Part shown: positions 11,685-24,488 of the stretch, piece by piece
Layout of the letters: each line of letters opens with the position of its first letter
Numbering within the stretch: position 1 is the stretch's first letter
Origin: Schistocerca nitens
Taxonomy: Eukaryota; Arthropoda; Insecta; Orthoptera; Acrididae
DNA: 64,000 nt
Assembly: GCF_023898315.1 (NCBI RefSeq)
Contig: NC_064619.1
Span: 484,075,376 to 484,139,375 of the forward strand
Reading direction: 5' to 3'
Made by a program: the position numbers and the translations under genes
Notes under the pieces: generated by a model
The model's input: the letters and a program-made list of their open reading frames with translations, nothing else
What the model was told of the DNA's origin: nothing
Databases searched by the model: none

Positions 11685-11834
11685 TTTGAAGGCTAGTTTT
11701 AGCGCTGCTACCTATCGTGACTTGATGGAACTATAGGGCTTCAAGCCTGAGTATTGCACGACGTCTCACACACATTTTATCAACCGGAACTAGCCGAGCA
11801 AAAATGTGTTTCATTACTTACAGAACGCGCCTCG

Positions 11835-12110
11835 TAAAAATGTAAGGTATTCACATGATAGTTTTCTGCTAATAGCTGACATCTTCAGACATGATAGTAT
11901 CCACCAAAATCTTCCGTACGTAATAAACTGCTGTACACACCTGCTTTGCTTCTTCGTTCAGCACGTGCTATCTTTTTCTCGAACAATGTGGGTGTTCGAT
12001 TTCCTGTTATTTCAGTCCGTGGATGTTCATAAGCAGAGCGCTCTGGTAAGATATGCTTTGGTCTACCTATGATTTCTATCTATGATTCGATATTTACACA
12101 TACGAGGGCT
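11835..12110. other. Unassigned sequence
   Basis: Spacer between two mariner-type elements; nothing recognised. Confidence 0.4.
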
Positions 12111-12112
12111 CG

Positions 12113-12794
12113 AACTTAAATGTGGCAACGATACAAAAGAGTTAAGATGTTTACACCTGTTACTGTCCTTCAAAGAAGTCACCTGCGTTGTGTAGAACCC
12201 GTTGCCAGCGATGTGGAAGGCGTAATCCACCGTTAGCAGAGCCTGTTCTGTTGATGGTGCGAATGGAGCAGTCTACTGGCTGTGGAATCTCAGGGAACAA
12301 ATCTGAAGCGAATACCACGAAGTGGTTCCATCATCTTCGGAATCAAATCATTGTCACTAGGACTTAACTGTGATTGGAGCATCACCTGCGACCAGCTTTG
12401 CGAAAGAAGCGGCGATACTTTCTGCGAAACCCACCCATCATTTTGCACGACAATGCGCGGACGCATACAGCGCAAGCTGTAGCTGCTCTGTTCGGTCGAT
12501 GGGACTTGGAAGTACTGTACCATCCACCATACTCCCCTTGTGGCTTTGGTCTGACCCGAAGATGAAGGAACCACTTAGTGGAATTCGCTTAAGAACTGTT
12601 CCAGACATTCGACAGGCAGTAGACCGCACCATTCGCGCCATCAACAGAGCAGGCTCTGCTAACGATATATACGACGCCTTCAACATCGCTGGTAACGGGT
12701 TCTACACAACGCTGGACAGTAACAGGTGCAAACATGTAACTCTTTTGTATCGGTTGTGAATAAATAGTTGCCACTATTTAAGTTCCAACCCTCG
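12113..12794 (+). mobile_element. Palindromic mariner-type deletion derivative
   Basis: Terminal inverted repeats cgagggctcgaacttaaatg (12113) and its inverse ending at 12794, with TA on both sides (12111-12112, 12795-12796). Roughly 215 bp next to the left end (about 12140-12355) is an inverted copy of the right end (about 12540-12760). Both termini therefore derive from the same, 3', end of the parent element. Only about 185 bp of unique transposase sequence remains in the centre. Confidence 0.88.
12374..12565 (+). pseudogene. Mariner/Tc1 transposase core fragment
   Basis: A 63-codon frame carries PPIILHDNARTHTAQAV, the second catalytic Asp block (HDNAR.H), followed by EVLYHPPYSPCGF, which is the start of the YSPDL block with Cys in place of Asp. 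The frame ends where the sequence turns into the inverted duplicate. No first catalytic Asp or DNA-binding domain is present. Confidence 0.8.
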
Positions 12795-12796
12795 TA

Positions 12797-12900
12797 TTTA
12801 TCGGACGTTTATTTACATCATGTAAATATTCAGAGTTTATTTTTCATAATTCACCCAAGGGCAAGTTAACTGGCAGTGCTGGAGAGCGCGCCATGGTTAA
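12797..12900. other. Unassigned sequence
   Basis: Short spacer; nothing recognised. Confidence 0.3.
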
Positions 12901-14103
12901 GCCGTCGGCACACGGACCGTGCTGTCGAACGTCAACGTTGAGCGTGCCAGCTTCAACGTGCTGCTGAACGCTAAGGAACGATGCGACTTGGTGCATACGG
13001 TAACGGGCCCCAACGTGGTATACGCGGTCGCAACGCACTCCAGCGGCAGTTGAAGGATGCTTCTAGTTCGTAAATCACACTGTTTACTCAACGGGCGCGC
13101 CTAACATTCCCATGCTAGCTCTATTAAAACCCACATTTACTCCATCGTCCACGAAAAAGAAAGTACCATGTCCAGTTAATAAGGACACAGGCTTATAAAA
13201 GTTCCATTACAAACAGTGCATTACAAATTTTGAATACTTCTCCGCATAAGATAAACATTATTTCATCACTCGCACATTTTAGTAAAACCTCAAGGTCAGT
13301 CTTGATCACTGTTCCTACCCAGTACCACAATCTTTACAACATGTGAATTATGAAGCGTAAAAGAAAAAGGAGCAAAATATCTTTATAGAAGCAGCGCAAG
13401 CTATCCTGTAGATTAAGCCAATCAAACAAAGACACCCCTCAAAAAAAAGGTGAACTTATATTCACATAATATTAAATATTACAGTATATATTTATATTAA
13501 TCTAATAATAACGTATCAGAACCTAATCAAAAATTTGGTAGTGCTAAGTGGCGAACCACTGCCCCAACTAATAACTCTGTATAAGACAATGACGCTACTC
13601 ATTACGCTAAACCGACATCAGACCTTTTGCGTCTAATCATATTGTGTTATCCCTTGCTGTAAACCTTAATCGTAGATATGTTAATAATTGAAATTTAATT
13701 ATAACAAATTGTACCAAGAACAATACGTTTTGGGTGCATCTTCAGTGTGTCGCTGCCTTCAAATAGCCTACTCTCAAACTACGCAAGATACAATAATTAT
13801 TTTGCCACAAAAATGATGTTTCTCATTATTTTATAGCTCAGAAACGGCATATATACATATAGGCTTGAAATGAACGCCAATATGGCTCCTCTCTGTACTG
13901 AAGGGAGACGGCATGCTTGTGTCGTAGGTGGCGTTGTGCCATCTTATTGGTCAACGCTCAGACGCACGCTCAGAGTATCTGACATGCCAGATATTCCTCT
14001 TCACGTTCGGAAAGACTCCTGAGCGTGCTATTCCACACTATGACGTCAGAAACTGGGCACGCTCAACGCTCAACGTTCGGATGCACGGTCCGTGTGCCGA
14101 CGG
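12901..14103. repeat. Inverted-repeat pair (48-bp arms) bounding 1.1 kb
   Basis: gccgtcggcacacggaccgtg at 12901-12948 returns inverted at 14056-14103 as cacggtccgtgtgccgacggc. Identity over the arms is high, with a few changes in the gttgagcgtgcc portion. This suggests the two ends of a DNA transposon or two MITE arms. The 1.1 kb between holds no transposase signal and is AT-rich. No target duplication was identified. Confidence 0.6.
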
Positions 14104-14861
14104 CTTTATGGATCCCCATACACCGGCGGTAGGTCGCAGAAGTCGGTTACTAGGTAGTGTGCTTTGTCTACATATCGTACGTGAGTGAGCAGCTTCCTGA
14201 CAGCAGCTATAGATCGCTGACAGCTTTCAATTCACAAGGATTCCGACGAATTGGCAGCAGCGAATCGCCGCCGACAAATCGGCCTTATACTGCAGTACAA
14301 CTACACAACCAGTTTGTGTAGTTGTTAATAGTGGTGTTTCGTCTCGTTACGGCCACTTGGAGTAAGGATTTTACCTTAGTATTTAGTAACCTTATGGGCG
14401 CACGAGCAGTCTGGTAAAACGAAAGTAAATGCAGGAGCTGCCATTTATATTGCACAGATACAGATCTTGCACAGGTTGGCATTTTAAAGCTAGTAAAAGG
14501 CTCCAGATTTCTAAGTACTCACGGAACTTAAAACTTCTCTAACTTTAAAACTTCTAAAACGTCTGGGATAATATTAAGTGGAGATTTTAAGCACACAGCT
14601 TGTCCACAAAACAGAGCCGCAAAATTGCGTGTAGGACTCGCGCTCTTTGGGTTCGTACAAACATTATTATGTCTGTAAATTATTCATCTATAGGCTTCAA
14701 TGAATGTGTTCGATACGTAACCCAAATCTTTTCATTGCACTGACTTAAAAGCTTAAACCTTTTACACAGCCAAGGAACCACAGCCTTTAGTGTATGACAT
14801 AAATTTCAACTCGATTCTTCTAGTTTTTATGTAAGTAGACGAAGGAAGTGAGTGATTAGTT
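14104..14861. other. Unassigned sequence
   Basis: A hairpin-like string (tacacaaccagtttgtgtagttg) lies at about 14301-14325. Otherwise nothing recognised. Confidence 0.35.
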
Positions 14862-15058
14862 ATACCAAGACCCGGAATCGAACCCGGGTCTCCTGCTTAC
14901 TCGGCAGATGCGTCAGCCATTAAGCTACCTTAGCACAGTGGTTCACACAACTGGACGGATTATCCTGGCACGCCTCCTCCCTTAATCCAAATTCTCACAG
15001 CCGCCCCGCTCTACTTTAAATTCCCCCTTACACTTCCAGCTCTTCCAAAAAAAGGGGG
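14862..15058 (-). mobile_element. tRNA-like SINE or SINE-like repeat, family G (minus)
   Basis: Reverse complement of 14862-14942 folds like a tRNA: acceptor strands tgctaag / cttggta pair with two wobbles, anticodon stem ctgc/gcag, and a T arm around cccgggttcgattccggg. Position 33 of the anticodon loop is G rather than the near-invariant T, and the D arm is poor. The tRNA-like head is followed by a non-tRNA body (to about 15058). I therefore call it a SINE, not a functional tRNA gene. Confidence 0.65.
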
Positions 15059-15344
15059 TCTTAAAAGACGTACAGACAAACTGGCGAGCAACAGACTGAT
15101 CCTATAAGGGTTCCGTCTTCGCCGATTGAGGTACGAAACCGCCCTCCCCCCTCACAGATAAGTCTCTCACGCTGGTGCTGTAAGTATTGCAGAAAATCGG
15201 CACAACTCTGGTGGTTTACCCGAAGCCGACGTGAACGTGAAACTGCAAACACACTGCTTTCAATAAATGTGCCGTAGCTGTTGTGGGTTTTCTGTGTAAG
15301 AATTTTGAGCATATTGCAGCCCCGTCAGCAAATGTGATAGACTA
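15059..15344. other. Unassigned sequence
   Basis: An 83-codon minus-strand frame lies here without recognisable domains. Confidence 0.35.
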
Positions 15345-15783
15345 ATACTTTGAAGAATCAAATTCAGTTGCGCAAATATTCAGGTCTTTACCAGGTTTCG
15401 GCTAAATTAATCTATCCTTCTTCTGAAGCATAAAATTACTATAACATGCCAGAGTCAGGAACAGTCAACATTAAAAGTAAAACCTATAGTACCGTGGTAC
15501 CATGTCGAGTCAAAACTACTTAACTGAAGTCCAGCCTCGGCATCCCTTCACCATGCGGTCGGGTGGCAGCGGTATCTACGTTGGCACTCTGAGTGGACTT
15601 CAGTTAAGTAGTTATAATTCGACATGGTACCACGGCACAATAGGTTTCAGTTCTAATGTTGACTGTGCCTGACTGTGGCGTGTTATAGTACTTTTATGCT
15701 TCTGAAGAAGGCTAGATTAATTTAGCCGAAACCTGGTAAAGACCAGAAAATTTCTGCAACTGAGGCTGATTCTTCAAAATATT
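15345..15783. mobile_element. Fold-back MITE 2 (about 195-bp arms)
   Basis: Left arm 15345-15533 and right arm 15594-15783 are inverted copies of each other. The central spacer is about 60 bp. Shared landmarks are gaagaatca at the tips, tttaccaggtttcggctaaat, and gtggtaccatgtcga near the centre. MITE 1 shares the string ccaggtttcggc. No coding sequence. Confidence 0.9.
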
Positions 15784-16375
15784 GGATTTCTGTGTACTGC
15801 CCTCCGTCGTGTTTTCGTAATTTATTCTATGTCAATAAGTGCAGAGGATCACATAATTCGTCTTCTTCGTCATCGGCTGTTTGTTTCCCCTAAAATCACA
15901 ATAGTCAGCCTATAGCTGCCAGAAGTAGTCACTGTCACATCCTTCCGCACCAATCTTCTCTCCACAGCAGTGTGGCGGTGAGACTTGCTTCTTTCTGGTA
16001 AGAAAGCCATCAGCTAGAAGTTCTTCTTATGACTGATATAATGTGTCTTCCAGAGCTATACGTAGGTCCCTTCATGTTTCATGTAATACCCCCTTCTACA
16101 ATTTATAAGAATTTATGGGAACCAGCAACTCTGATAATAACAGCCTTTTTATAGACACACCGAAATTTCATAACGTTAGTCACGCTATGTTTAACTATAG
16201 GGCTAATAAAAGGAAAAAAGTAAAGGATCTGATGAAATACAGGCTGAAAAAATGTGCATTATACACTAGTTTTAACGGAAAATGTAGTGTGTTCTGTAAC
16301 ATACTCTACAGTTACCAAGAGTAGCATTCCAAAACAAGTTTAACAAATTTCAACTCCCGCTTTATTTTAAGAGAA
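15784..16375. other. Unassigned sequence
   Basis: Nothing recognised; a 69-codon frame at 16115-16324 is not supported by any motif. Confidence 0.4.
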
Positions 16376-16385
16376 TTGTTTTATC

Positions 16386-16590
16386 TGTGCCGGCCGAAGT
16401 GGCCGTGCTGTTAAAGGCGCTGCAGTCTGGAACCGCAAGACCGCTACGGTCGCAGGTTCGAATCCTGCCTCGGGCATGGATGTTTGTGATGTCCTTAGGT
16501 TAGTTAGGTTTAACTAGTTCTAAGTTCTAGGGGACTAATGACCTCAGCAGTTGAGTCCCATAGTGCTCAGAGCCATTTGAACCATTTTTT
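16386..16590 (+). mobile_element. tRNA-derived SINE, family A, copy 4
   Basis: Head gccggccgaagtggccgtg, B box ggttcgaatcc, tail ...catttgaaccattttttt. Perfect 10-bp target duplication ttgttttatc at 16376-16385 and 16591-16600. It shares diagnostic variants (gttaaaggcgctgcag, ggactaatgacc, ttgagtccc) with the copy at 46242. Confidence 0.96.
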
Positions 16591-16621
16591 TTGTTTTATC
16601 CATGTTCAGAAACTGTAGTTG

Positions 16622-16995
16622 TATTTCTCGAAATAATCAGCAATCAATTGCACAAAATAGATTTTATTTCCTTAACTGGTTACAGACACTCAGCGCCCTT
16701 CGTCAGAAGGCTATAACTATCGCATTATTTACGAGTGTCAGCGACAATATGCGTGCAGCATTTTGCGGTGGTCATGTAGCGCTGGTACGATATCTGCACT
16801 TGTTTGGCTTCTTTATACCACTTCTGTACAGGCACTATGAACCACATGACTGCAGCAATGTGCTGCATCATCTTGGTGACACACGTAAATAATGCAATTG
16901 TTATAAACTTCTGAAGGAACGCTCTAAGTGCCTGAAACAGGTTAAAGAAATTAAATTTCTTTTGTGAAATTGGTTGCTGATTATTTCGAGAAATA
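16622..16995. mobile_element. Fold-back MITE 3
   Basis: Starts tatttctcgaaataatcagcaa and ends with the inverse of the same string at 16995. Similarity between the arms continues well beyond 120 bp into the centre, so the element is close to a complete imperfect palindrome of about 374 bp. The 96-codon frame on the plus strand is incidental. Confidence 0.85.
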
Positions 16996-19900
16996 TTTTA
17001 AGAGCCTTAACCGCATTATGTACGAAAACTGCCATCGCTATTTGACACAGCAATGACAGTGGCAATAGCGAGAGATCGATCGACCGTAAACGATAAAATT
17101 GCCGAGGCCGAGCCCAATATATCGTTCATTTGTGAGGGCTATAAGGGACTGGCATTAACTCTACAGTTGAGCGCAGCATGGACAAGAAGTTTGTCATAAT
17201 ACGGCCCTTTAATCGTGACGTGACCGTTCGTGTCCATAACATTGTGAACCCCATCTCCGAAGTCGTGCACACGCTGTGTTTTTCATGTGGCGTCATCTCA
17301 AGTGTGTTCCGTAAGTACGTAGATTTGTGAAAAACCTTGGCCGACAGTCAATTGCCGTTTAGTTTATATCAGTACAATGTATAAAGCGTAAATAACTTTT
17401 CTGGATACTGTAATAGGATGTGTCCATAACCTATGGAGGCTTGTTCTACTAACAACAATATTTAACATCGAATTAGCGGTCAACAAATGGCCTCTTATGT
17501 AAGTCGATCAATCGATCTCAGTCTCGCAAATTACCTCATCGTTCCGCGACGGACAGCTGCTATTAACCAAAGCCACTGCAACCACCGAGCAGGCTCAACA
17601 TTTCGGCGGGCTTGTCCAGTAGGTCGTTTAGCGACGCAGTGTTCATTAATAATGCCGTAACAACTCCTGTGCTATCAGGAGGCATCGAGATTGCACATGC
17701 TGCCCTCTATCATCACGGAAAACAAATTGCCACAGAAGGAGACTAAACAGTAAACAGTGCTACCGCCGTTTAACTATCCGTGACGAGATCAAAAGATCCG
17801 CCGGTTTGATTTTCCAAGTAGTTTCGTCGCCGCTCGAGGAATTCGAGAATTATTCTTCTTTTTTATGTCAGCATTTGTGTGTACAAAAGAAACTGACAGG
17901 GGGAGCGGTTGATGGAGTGGGGAACAGGACGGAGTCTATTTTCACGGTCCATTCCGATATAAAAGCAAATTACTTAAATGAGTCTCGCGTCTAAATGGAA
18001 GGAGAGAGGAAGCGGAAGACAGAGAAAAAAATCTACTCATTCCAGTTAATTGGGCGCTCAGACGGCACATTCCTACGCGGCCTGTGGTGGAGCTGACCGC
18101 GTCTGCGGGCGAACACACACACGCACCCATACGCATGGAAAAAAAAAAGTATCGCTCATAGTAATCGGTGAACAAATTCCTTATCTTATTGCAAACGCTA
18201 CTGTATTTCCGGTTTCTACAAATGGCGTAGAAATGATTTGTAGAGGGGGAAAAAATTCCTTAGAGGATTGTATACGCAGCTGAAAAGTTGTTACGTGGTC
18301 AAGTATCTAAGATTTCTCTCATTTAATATTTTATAAAAAGAGGTTGAAATGAAAATTTAGTGTACAGAGATTCTGAGAATTTACATCGTCTTTCAAGAAT
18401 ATTTCGAAATAACGATGGATGCGTATGTATTTGGGAAGGATAACGCGCAAGACTTGAGCATAGAGTACCCTTCTTAAAATAACCTGGACACCCCGCGAAT
18501 TACCGCAGTTAGTAACCCGAGAATGTTTTCCAAGGATATAGATCTCTGACAATACTTTTATAGTGTACCATGTGTGTAATTATTAACAGTAGAGAACTGT
18601 TACCTTACAGTTGCGTAATACAGTGTGATATGGAGATCCAACGTATTGCCTCACACGGACTAATCTTCCCACTGTTGCAGTTTTTCACTGACTGAGCAGC
18701 TTAAGTCCGCCTAAGCCGGGAATGTGCGAAACAGTTAGCAACAATGTTCTAGCAGAGTGAGGCTACAGGCAGAAGGCATACTACTACGAGCAGTATATTT
18801 TTTGTGTAACTGTATAAATCATTTTTACAAGAAACTGATAAAGTGAACGATGTGGAAACATGAAAGCACATACGAGCGTAACTCGTCGACACTAAAAGGC
18901 GTAATACCTGCATACAAGTGAGTTCACATGGACTACAATTATTGGTCTCTCTGAAACTTACATAGCGTGATATTTCGGCTTACCCAGCAAGGTACGGATG
19001 TGTGTATGGATCCAATGAAAACATTATAGGAGCAGCATGGACCAATACAATGTGTGCACGGCGCAGGTTTTATCGCCGTCGTGTTCGTATGGCCACAGCC
19101 AACTGTATTCCTTGTACCAAGTGTTGCGTCAACGTTAGAACGCAATAAATCGTGTGGTACTATCTGCGTCAACTTGTGCCAAACTGACTTAAACTAATTA
19201 TTTTCTATCAAACTGTAGAATTTCCTAGAAGTTTAACTAAGTGGAACTGCTACAATTTTAAATTAGTAACCTAGTGAAGAGAAACTTTTGGTGGGCAAAG
19301 TGGAGACCTTCAGACATGTATTTAGTGAGCGTTACCTGTAGGGAAACCCGCGGAAACAAAGGACCATCATCACTACGACTTCAGCGTCCTTGAGCCTTTT
19401 TATGGGGTCCCATGCTGAGGGATACAACTAGGTGCAACTATTTCCCACTAAGGAAGAGAGTGCTGGGTAGTTTCTCTGCCACGGAACCTCCTAGAAAGGA
19501 CGAGACCTCCCGATTCATTGCAGTACCATCTTAATGGAAAACGACTTAATTCTTGGGGTGCTAAGGACCATCACTGAATCAGCAAATTTTAGATACAGTA
19601 TTAAATGCTGAAATCCACAAAAGAGGAAAAAAAATTGAACGTGATAAACGGCCAGCGACAGACTGAGAGATGAACGAAACTCCGCTATCTACATCCCTAG
19701 TTCTTCAACTTACACATGGCGCGAACAAAGTGTGTGAACAGCCGAAGCCTGCCGCACCACTAAAGTATGCGCAACTGCTTTTGTGCTCGTTTTCTGTAAC
19801 GAGCATACTTTTCGTTATTTTTTAACAACCGAGAATAGCCAGAAGCCCGGTTGTTAGTGGGTCCGCTCAAGCCAAGGCTGAATTTCCTACGTTTCCGTTT

Positions 19901-20702
19901 CATGACGGAATTAACTAAATCCAAGTGGCGGCAACTCAATAAAAGAAGATACCTTTTTTCTCACCGTGGTGACGTGATCCCTCGTATCGGTAATCTTAGT
20001 ACCAGTTTCTGGTCAACAGCTGATGTGATAGTGTCCGCTTGGGTTCAATAGTTCAAAGGCTAAAACACTCCACAATAACTTGGGTTTTATGGACACTCTG
20101 TTTAATGATATAAATGAAGGTGCCCATCAAACATAATTTCCACAATATTTTTCTCCTCTGGTTAGTCTGAAAAGAAGATACGATCGCCGCTACAATGTTT
20201 CGCTTGTGCCTGTTACGTCCAGAAGTGTAGCCTGAGAGCAACGCTGATGCAAAGTACAGTCAATATTTTCATTTCTACCAGCAGCTGAATGACACGGCGT
20301 TATGTTGTCATAGGTCCGGAAGCGGACGAGTACTCTCCAAATGGTTCGACATGACCTGTTGGTGGCACACTTGCCAATGCCCTTGCTACCAATATCCAGA
20401 TTACAATACGACTCCGACTCCAATGGGTACATGACATCCTTCACTTGTGTGTTAGGCCAAAAACTTGTTGTTTGAACAAGTTCTGTTTCAATGTGTTCTA
20501 CATTGAAGGTCAGAAGCTTCAGGAGCGAATCTAGGGTTAGGGTTTCTAGTGGGTCACATCTATTCGTGATTTAGGGTGATATTCAAATTCTTTCCTTCAC
20601 CCTCTCCGGATTTTACTGTCGTTGTTCGGCATACATGCTACTTGTCCATTCTTACGTCTCTGTCTGCAGTTACTGTTCCAACGCCCCACTCCCCCTAACA
20701 CC
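16996..20702. other. 3.7 kb without recognised elements
   Basis: I see no transposon motif, RNA gene or convincing frame. Frames of 60-85 codons are scattered on both strands without family resemblance. 18060-18120 is slightly GC/CpG-rich. This is the longest stretch in the window that I could not assign to a repeat, so it may hold unique intergenic or intronic DNA. Confidence 0.4.
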
Positions 20703-20851
<149 letters not shown>

Positions 20852-20944
20852 TATAACTTACCGCTACCTTCAGTTGTAATGTGCTGCAGACGCTTAGGAT
20901 TATAATAATACTAATAACTTTTTCTCTTGTGCTTCCCTGCATCG

Positions 20945-21285
20945 AGGCAAGGTGGGCATGGTTATTAACGGACTAGGCATGGTTAATTTAAGGAGTGGCC
21001 AGATACCCTTCCAATCCCCACACCGTTCCCTGGTAGGAAATATACCTACTTCATACATATGTCTACATGTACTGTTATCCATGTGAAAGTGACTTAGTTT
21101 TCTAAGCGTTTGCGAACTATGTAAATAACGGGGCTTCGGTAGTAGGCCGGTATTCACCTAGTGGGATGTGAGAAACCGCCTAAAAACGATGTCATTCCCC
21201 CGGGGAGGTTCGAGCTGGGGCCGGCGGATCTCCTCAGCCCGGAAGTTACGGTTTAGCACGCGCGGATATCAGAGAGCGTGATTAA
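20945..21285 (-). mobile_element. tRNA-derived SINE-like repeat, family F (minus)
   Basis: Read on the minus strand, the tRNA-like part near 21200-21285 has a B-box-like agctcgaacctcc, then a body with tttttaggcggtttctcacatccc (about 21170-21190) and a 3' region to about 20945. The aggcggttttc core resembles that of the SINE at 10421. I recognise the body as a common orthopteran repeat from memory. Boundaries are approximate and no target duplication was found. Confidence 0.6.
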
Positions 21286-23305
21286 AAAATAAAATATGTG
21301 GAGTTTTTAATAACGATTATTGGTTTACATTCGTGTTTAGTACGTTGCTGTAGAATAATGTCAAAGAATTTGCAATTCATAACAATGCACCATTTGAAAA
21401 GCACTATTTCGAAAATTTTAGAAGCCTATGCATCGCGCAACCGATTTAAAAACAATAATAGCAACGAACATTCACAACTTCTTGAACGTCATGATTTACA
21501 CGATAAAACATCTAAGCGTGCACTCATCACTATTATTATTTCATTTAACTCTTCGATAGTGAATACACGTCTAAAGACTTCCTCTAAACTGGGTTGAAAA
21601 CGGGGAGAGGTTAGGAACAATAGCTGTTTCTTTCAATTGTACAGCGTACCTTTGGAAAGTCAGTCTTCTTTTTTTATTTTATTTCAGTGGCTTCACCTTC
21701 ATCTATTGCCTTACTCTTGTGGTTTGCGTATTCTACATATGAAATCACGTACCGTGTCGGGTTTGTTTTTGGTGTGGGACAGCAAGTTAAAATGGTTCGA
21801 ATGAAGTGCAGTAAATGATAGTGCTCATCTTTCTGGACAATAGAATTAAATCCTTAACTTCAGTTATCATTAACAAGATTATATACACACGCAATAAAAT
21901 TCTGATCTTTGCCTCTTCTTCGTACGACAAGAAAAGAAACACATTGTTTCCAGCACGTATTTTACGTTTGTGTGCAAATGAGGCTCGAACGAAGAGCCGA
22001 CCGAAAGATACGATATACTTTTGATATTTTTGTTTGTTTTCAGAGGAATCGTAAGCGATGCCGTTTTCTATCTCTGTTACAAACGCCGTCCGCGTATGAA
22101 ATTTTGTTACCGAAGCTCTACAGAGCTGCACTTTCGTGTCTTTGGCGAGGGCGATTGTGCATACAGAGTAGTGTTTTCGCATTTCAAAGGAATAATTTTT
22201 TACGAGATTGGATGAAAATACTAAAGGAGGATGGTCGTAATACCTTCTTGAGTAGGACTACACTTTCTTAAATATACAGTACTTATCTGGCGGCGTTGGG
22301 AATATGTTATGGAGGAATTAAGGGGAAAAAAAATTGGGTGAAGTTTTCACAGGTCTTTAACTACGTCACTCTCTAAGAACTAAACCGGATCTGATACTTC
22401 TTTGTATTATCATGATGATCCGCGCGATACATGCACAGATGTGAGTGGGACACGGATGTAGTTGCACGGCGCACTGGGATTTTTTTTTTTTTTTAAATTC
22501 CTTCTCCCGTCCTCCACCAGCCCCTGTATCTAAATGGAGGAGGGCGGGGGACTCTCGTATTTATCCGAACACTGTTTCACACTGAGCCACATTTACTTTC
22601 TCTATCGCTGCTTACTATCCTTCCTTGACGTGGCCATGTTATCAGGCACTGGATACGTATTCTGAGATCCCCGGCCTGCGACCTAGATTTAGGTGTGTTA
22701 TTCCTGATAGTGATCTGCTTATCATTTCCTCGTTTCTTTGCCTGCCCACGAGCATGTCTGTCTAGTCACTCTAGAATTACTGACAATCTGATTTACAACC
22801 TGATGACATCCCAAACTAGAAGAACTTTGGTTTATACACATAGTGTAGTTCTTACCTTGCGTAATTCCCATTATACGCTATAAGAAAGATTGCCCTGCAA
22901 AAACACTGACAAATATTTGCATATGTTTCCATAACTCCCTGAAAATTTAGCGTATTCGTGCTCTCGCGCCTCCAGTAATTTGTTCACCCAACCGAGCCTT
23001 CACGTTTTCTCAGTGCCATGCTCGTCGAACATTAGTTTGCCAGTATTCGATATCTTCAATCGTGAGAAAATTAGCACCTGTGTGCCTTATAACCACACAC
23101 AACTTTCCGGGAAACGAATAACGGACATTTAGTAAGGCCATGTCTATGATAAAAGTTAGGAACACTCTTTTAAAGAATATACGCCTTCTTCGATCGCAAT
23201 AATTAACTCACCATCTTTAGCCCAATGCGTTTCGGAGCTATCACCCAGTTTTAGGCAATATGTCGAAGTTTTTGGTCGTTACATCTGCTAGTAGTACACA
23301 AACGA
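21286..23305. other. Unassigned sequence
   Basis: Two overlapping frames of 131 (minus, 21787-22182) and 120 codons (plus, 21909-22271) cover the same DNA. Neither has a recognisable domain, and I treat both as chance. A poly-T run of about 17 lies at 22471-22487. Confidence 0.4.
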
Positions 23306-24488
23306 TACACACACATCAAAAAACGTTTTGCATCACTCCGGTTCCCAGAACTCCTGAAGATAGACGTTGACAGTGGATATTGTATTAGAAACACAGGCCT
23401 TTTGACTGTTCAGAAATGTCACTAAACCGCTTGAGCAGCGACTGTTAGACGGAGGAGGTCTGACAGCCGATCAGCTCGTCATTCCACCAGGAAGGAGTTA
23501 CACAGCTCGTGTTGTCTGTACTTCAACTATGCCTACACCGTCGATACTGCGGTTCGATCACGTCCGCATTCATACTTTGTGCCAGGAAGGTCTCTCGACC
23601 AGGGAAGTTGAAACGTCCCCTTTTAATAATTTTACACTACTGTGCTTAAACTGACACACAGTATTTTTAGCGCAACGCAATCTGACTTTCAAAATTCCCT
23701 ACAAAAGAATGGCCCTGACTAACATTAAACTATACCTTTCACAAATCACTTACCTCACAAAAATCTTCGCTGCTCAAGCTACTGCAATACAGCGAGCGCC
23801 ACTACTGCCAGCTAAATAAAAGATTCAAACTATGGAAGGCACTAACTACTGATAGGGATAGTTAGCAAATGAAAGATATTAATAGAGAACAAACAATGTA
23901 TTTACCTTGATATCATCACATATATAGCAGTTCATGACAAATTTCAAAACTCCGCCATCTCTCTCCCCACATCCACCACTGCTGGCGGCTCACCTCCAAC
24001 TGCGCAACGCTACGCGCTGTTCACAGCCAGCTGCCTAACACTACAATGGCGAGTATTACAACAATGCAAAGCAGCCACAGGCTGCACCCAGCACAGCCAG
24101 TGATTTTCATACAGAGGTAGCGTTACCAATAAAAAAACCTAAACAGCCTACTTACATAGCCCCCATGCTACCCACAAAAAATTTTACAAATTTTGTTGGG
24201 CACTGGCCAATGCATATTTGTTAAAATTTTTTCACAATTACAATAACAAAGAAATCAAATGCACACACTTATTGATACAATGTTGGTCAAAAGCTAAAAT
24301 TTTCTCACAGTCCATAAAGACAGTCCTGATCATTCATCACATTGCAGTGTTTTTTTCAAAGTCTGAGCAGTAAAAGAAAATGCACACGGAAGTAGTGGAT
24401 TTCCATGCAGTCTTGAAGAAGTAGTGTTGTCCTTCGAACGGAAAGACAGTGCTGACTCGACATGCAGACAGGTAATGGTTCACAACAG

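Larger units (their letters stand above)
10187..11834 (-). mobile_element. Decayed mariner element (copy A) with SINE insertion
   Basis: Termini cgaggggcttcaataagtaatg at 10187 and ...acgcgcctcg ending at 11834 match those of the intact mariner at 34813-36151, and both ends abut TA (10185-10186, 11835-11836). The body is homologous to that element in the same orientation but carries many changes and is split by a 453-bp SINE with an 11-bp target duplication. Confidence 0.92.

Noticed and set aside
13545-13625. tRNA-like segment (gtggcgaaccactgcccc ... cattacgctaaacc) on the minus strand
   Set aside because: The would-be T arm has only a four-base loop and no acceptor stem can be drawn; too weak to annotate.
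14862-14942. Functional tRNA gene on the minus strand
   Set aside because: T arm and acceptor stem are good, but the D arm is poor, position 33 is G, and the unit continues into a SINE-like body.
21787-22271. 131-codon (minus) and 120-codon (plus) frames
   Set aside because: They overlap antiparallel, show no domain, and their codon pattern looks random.
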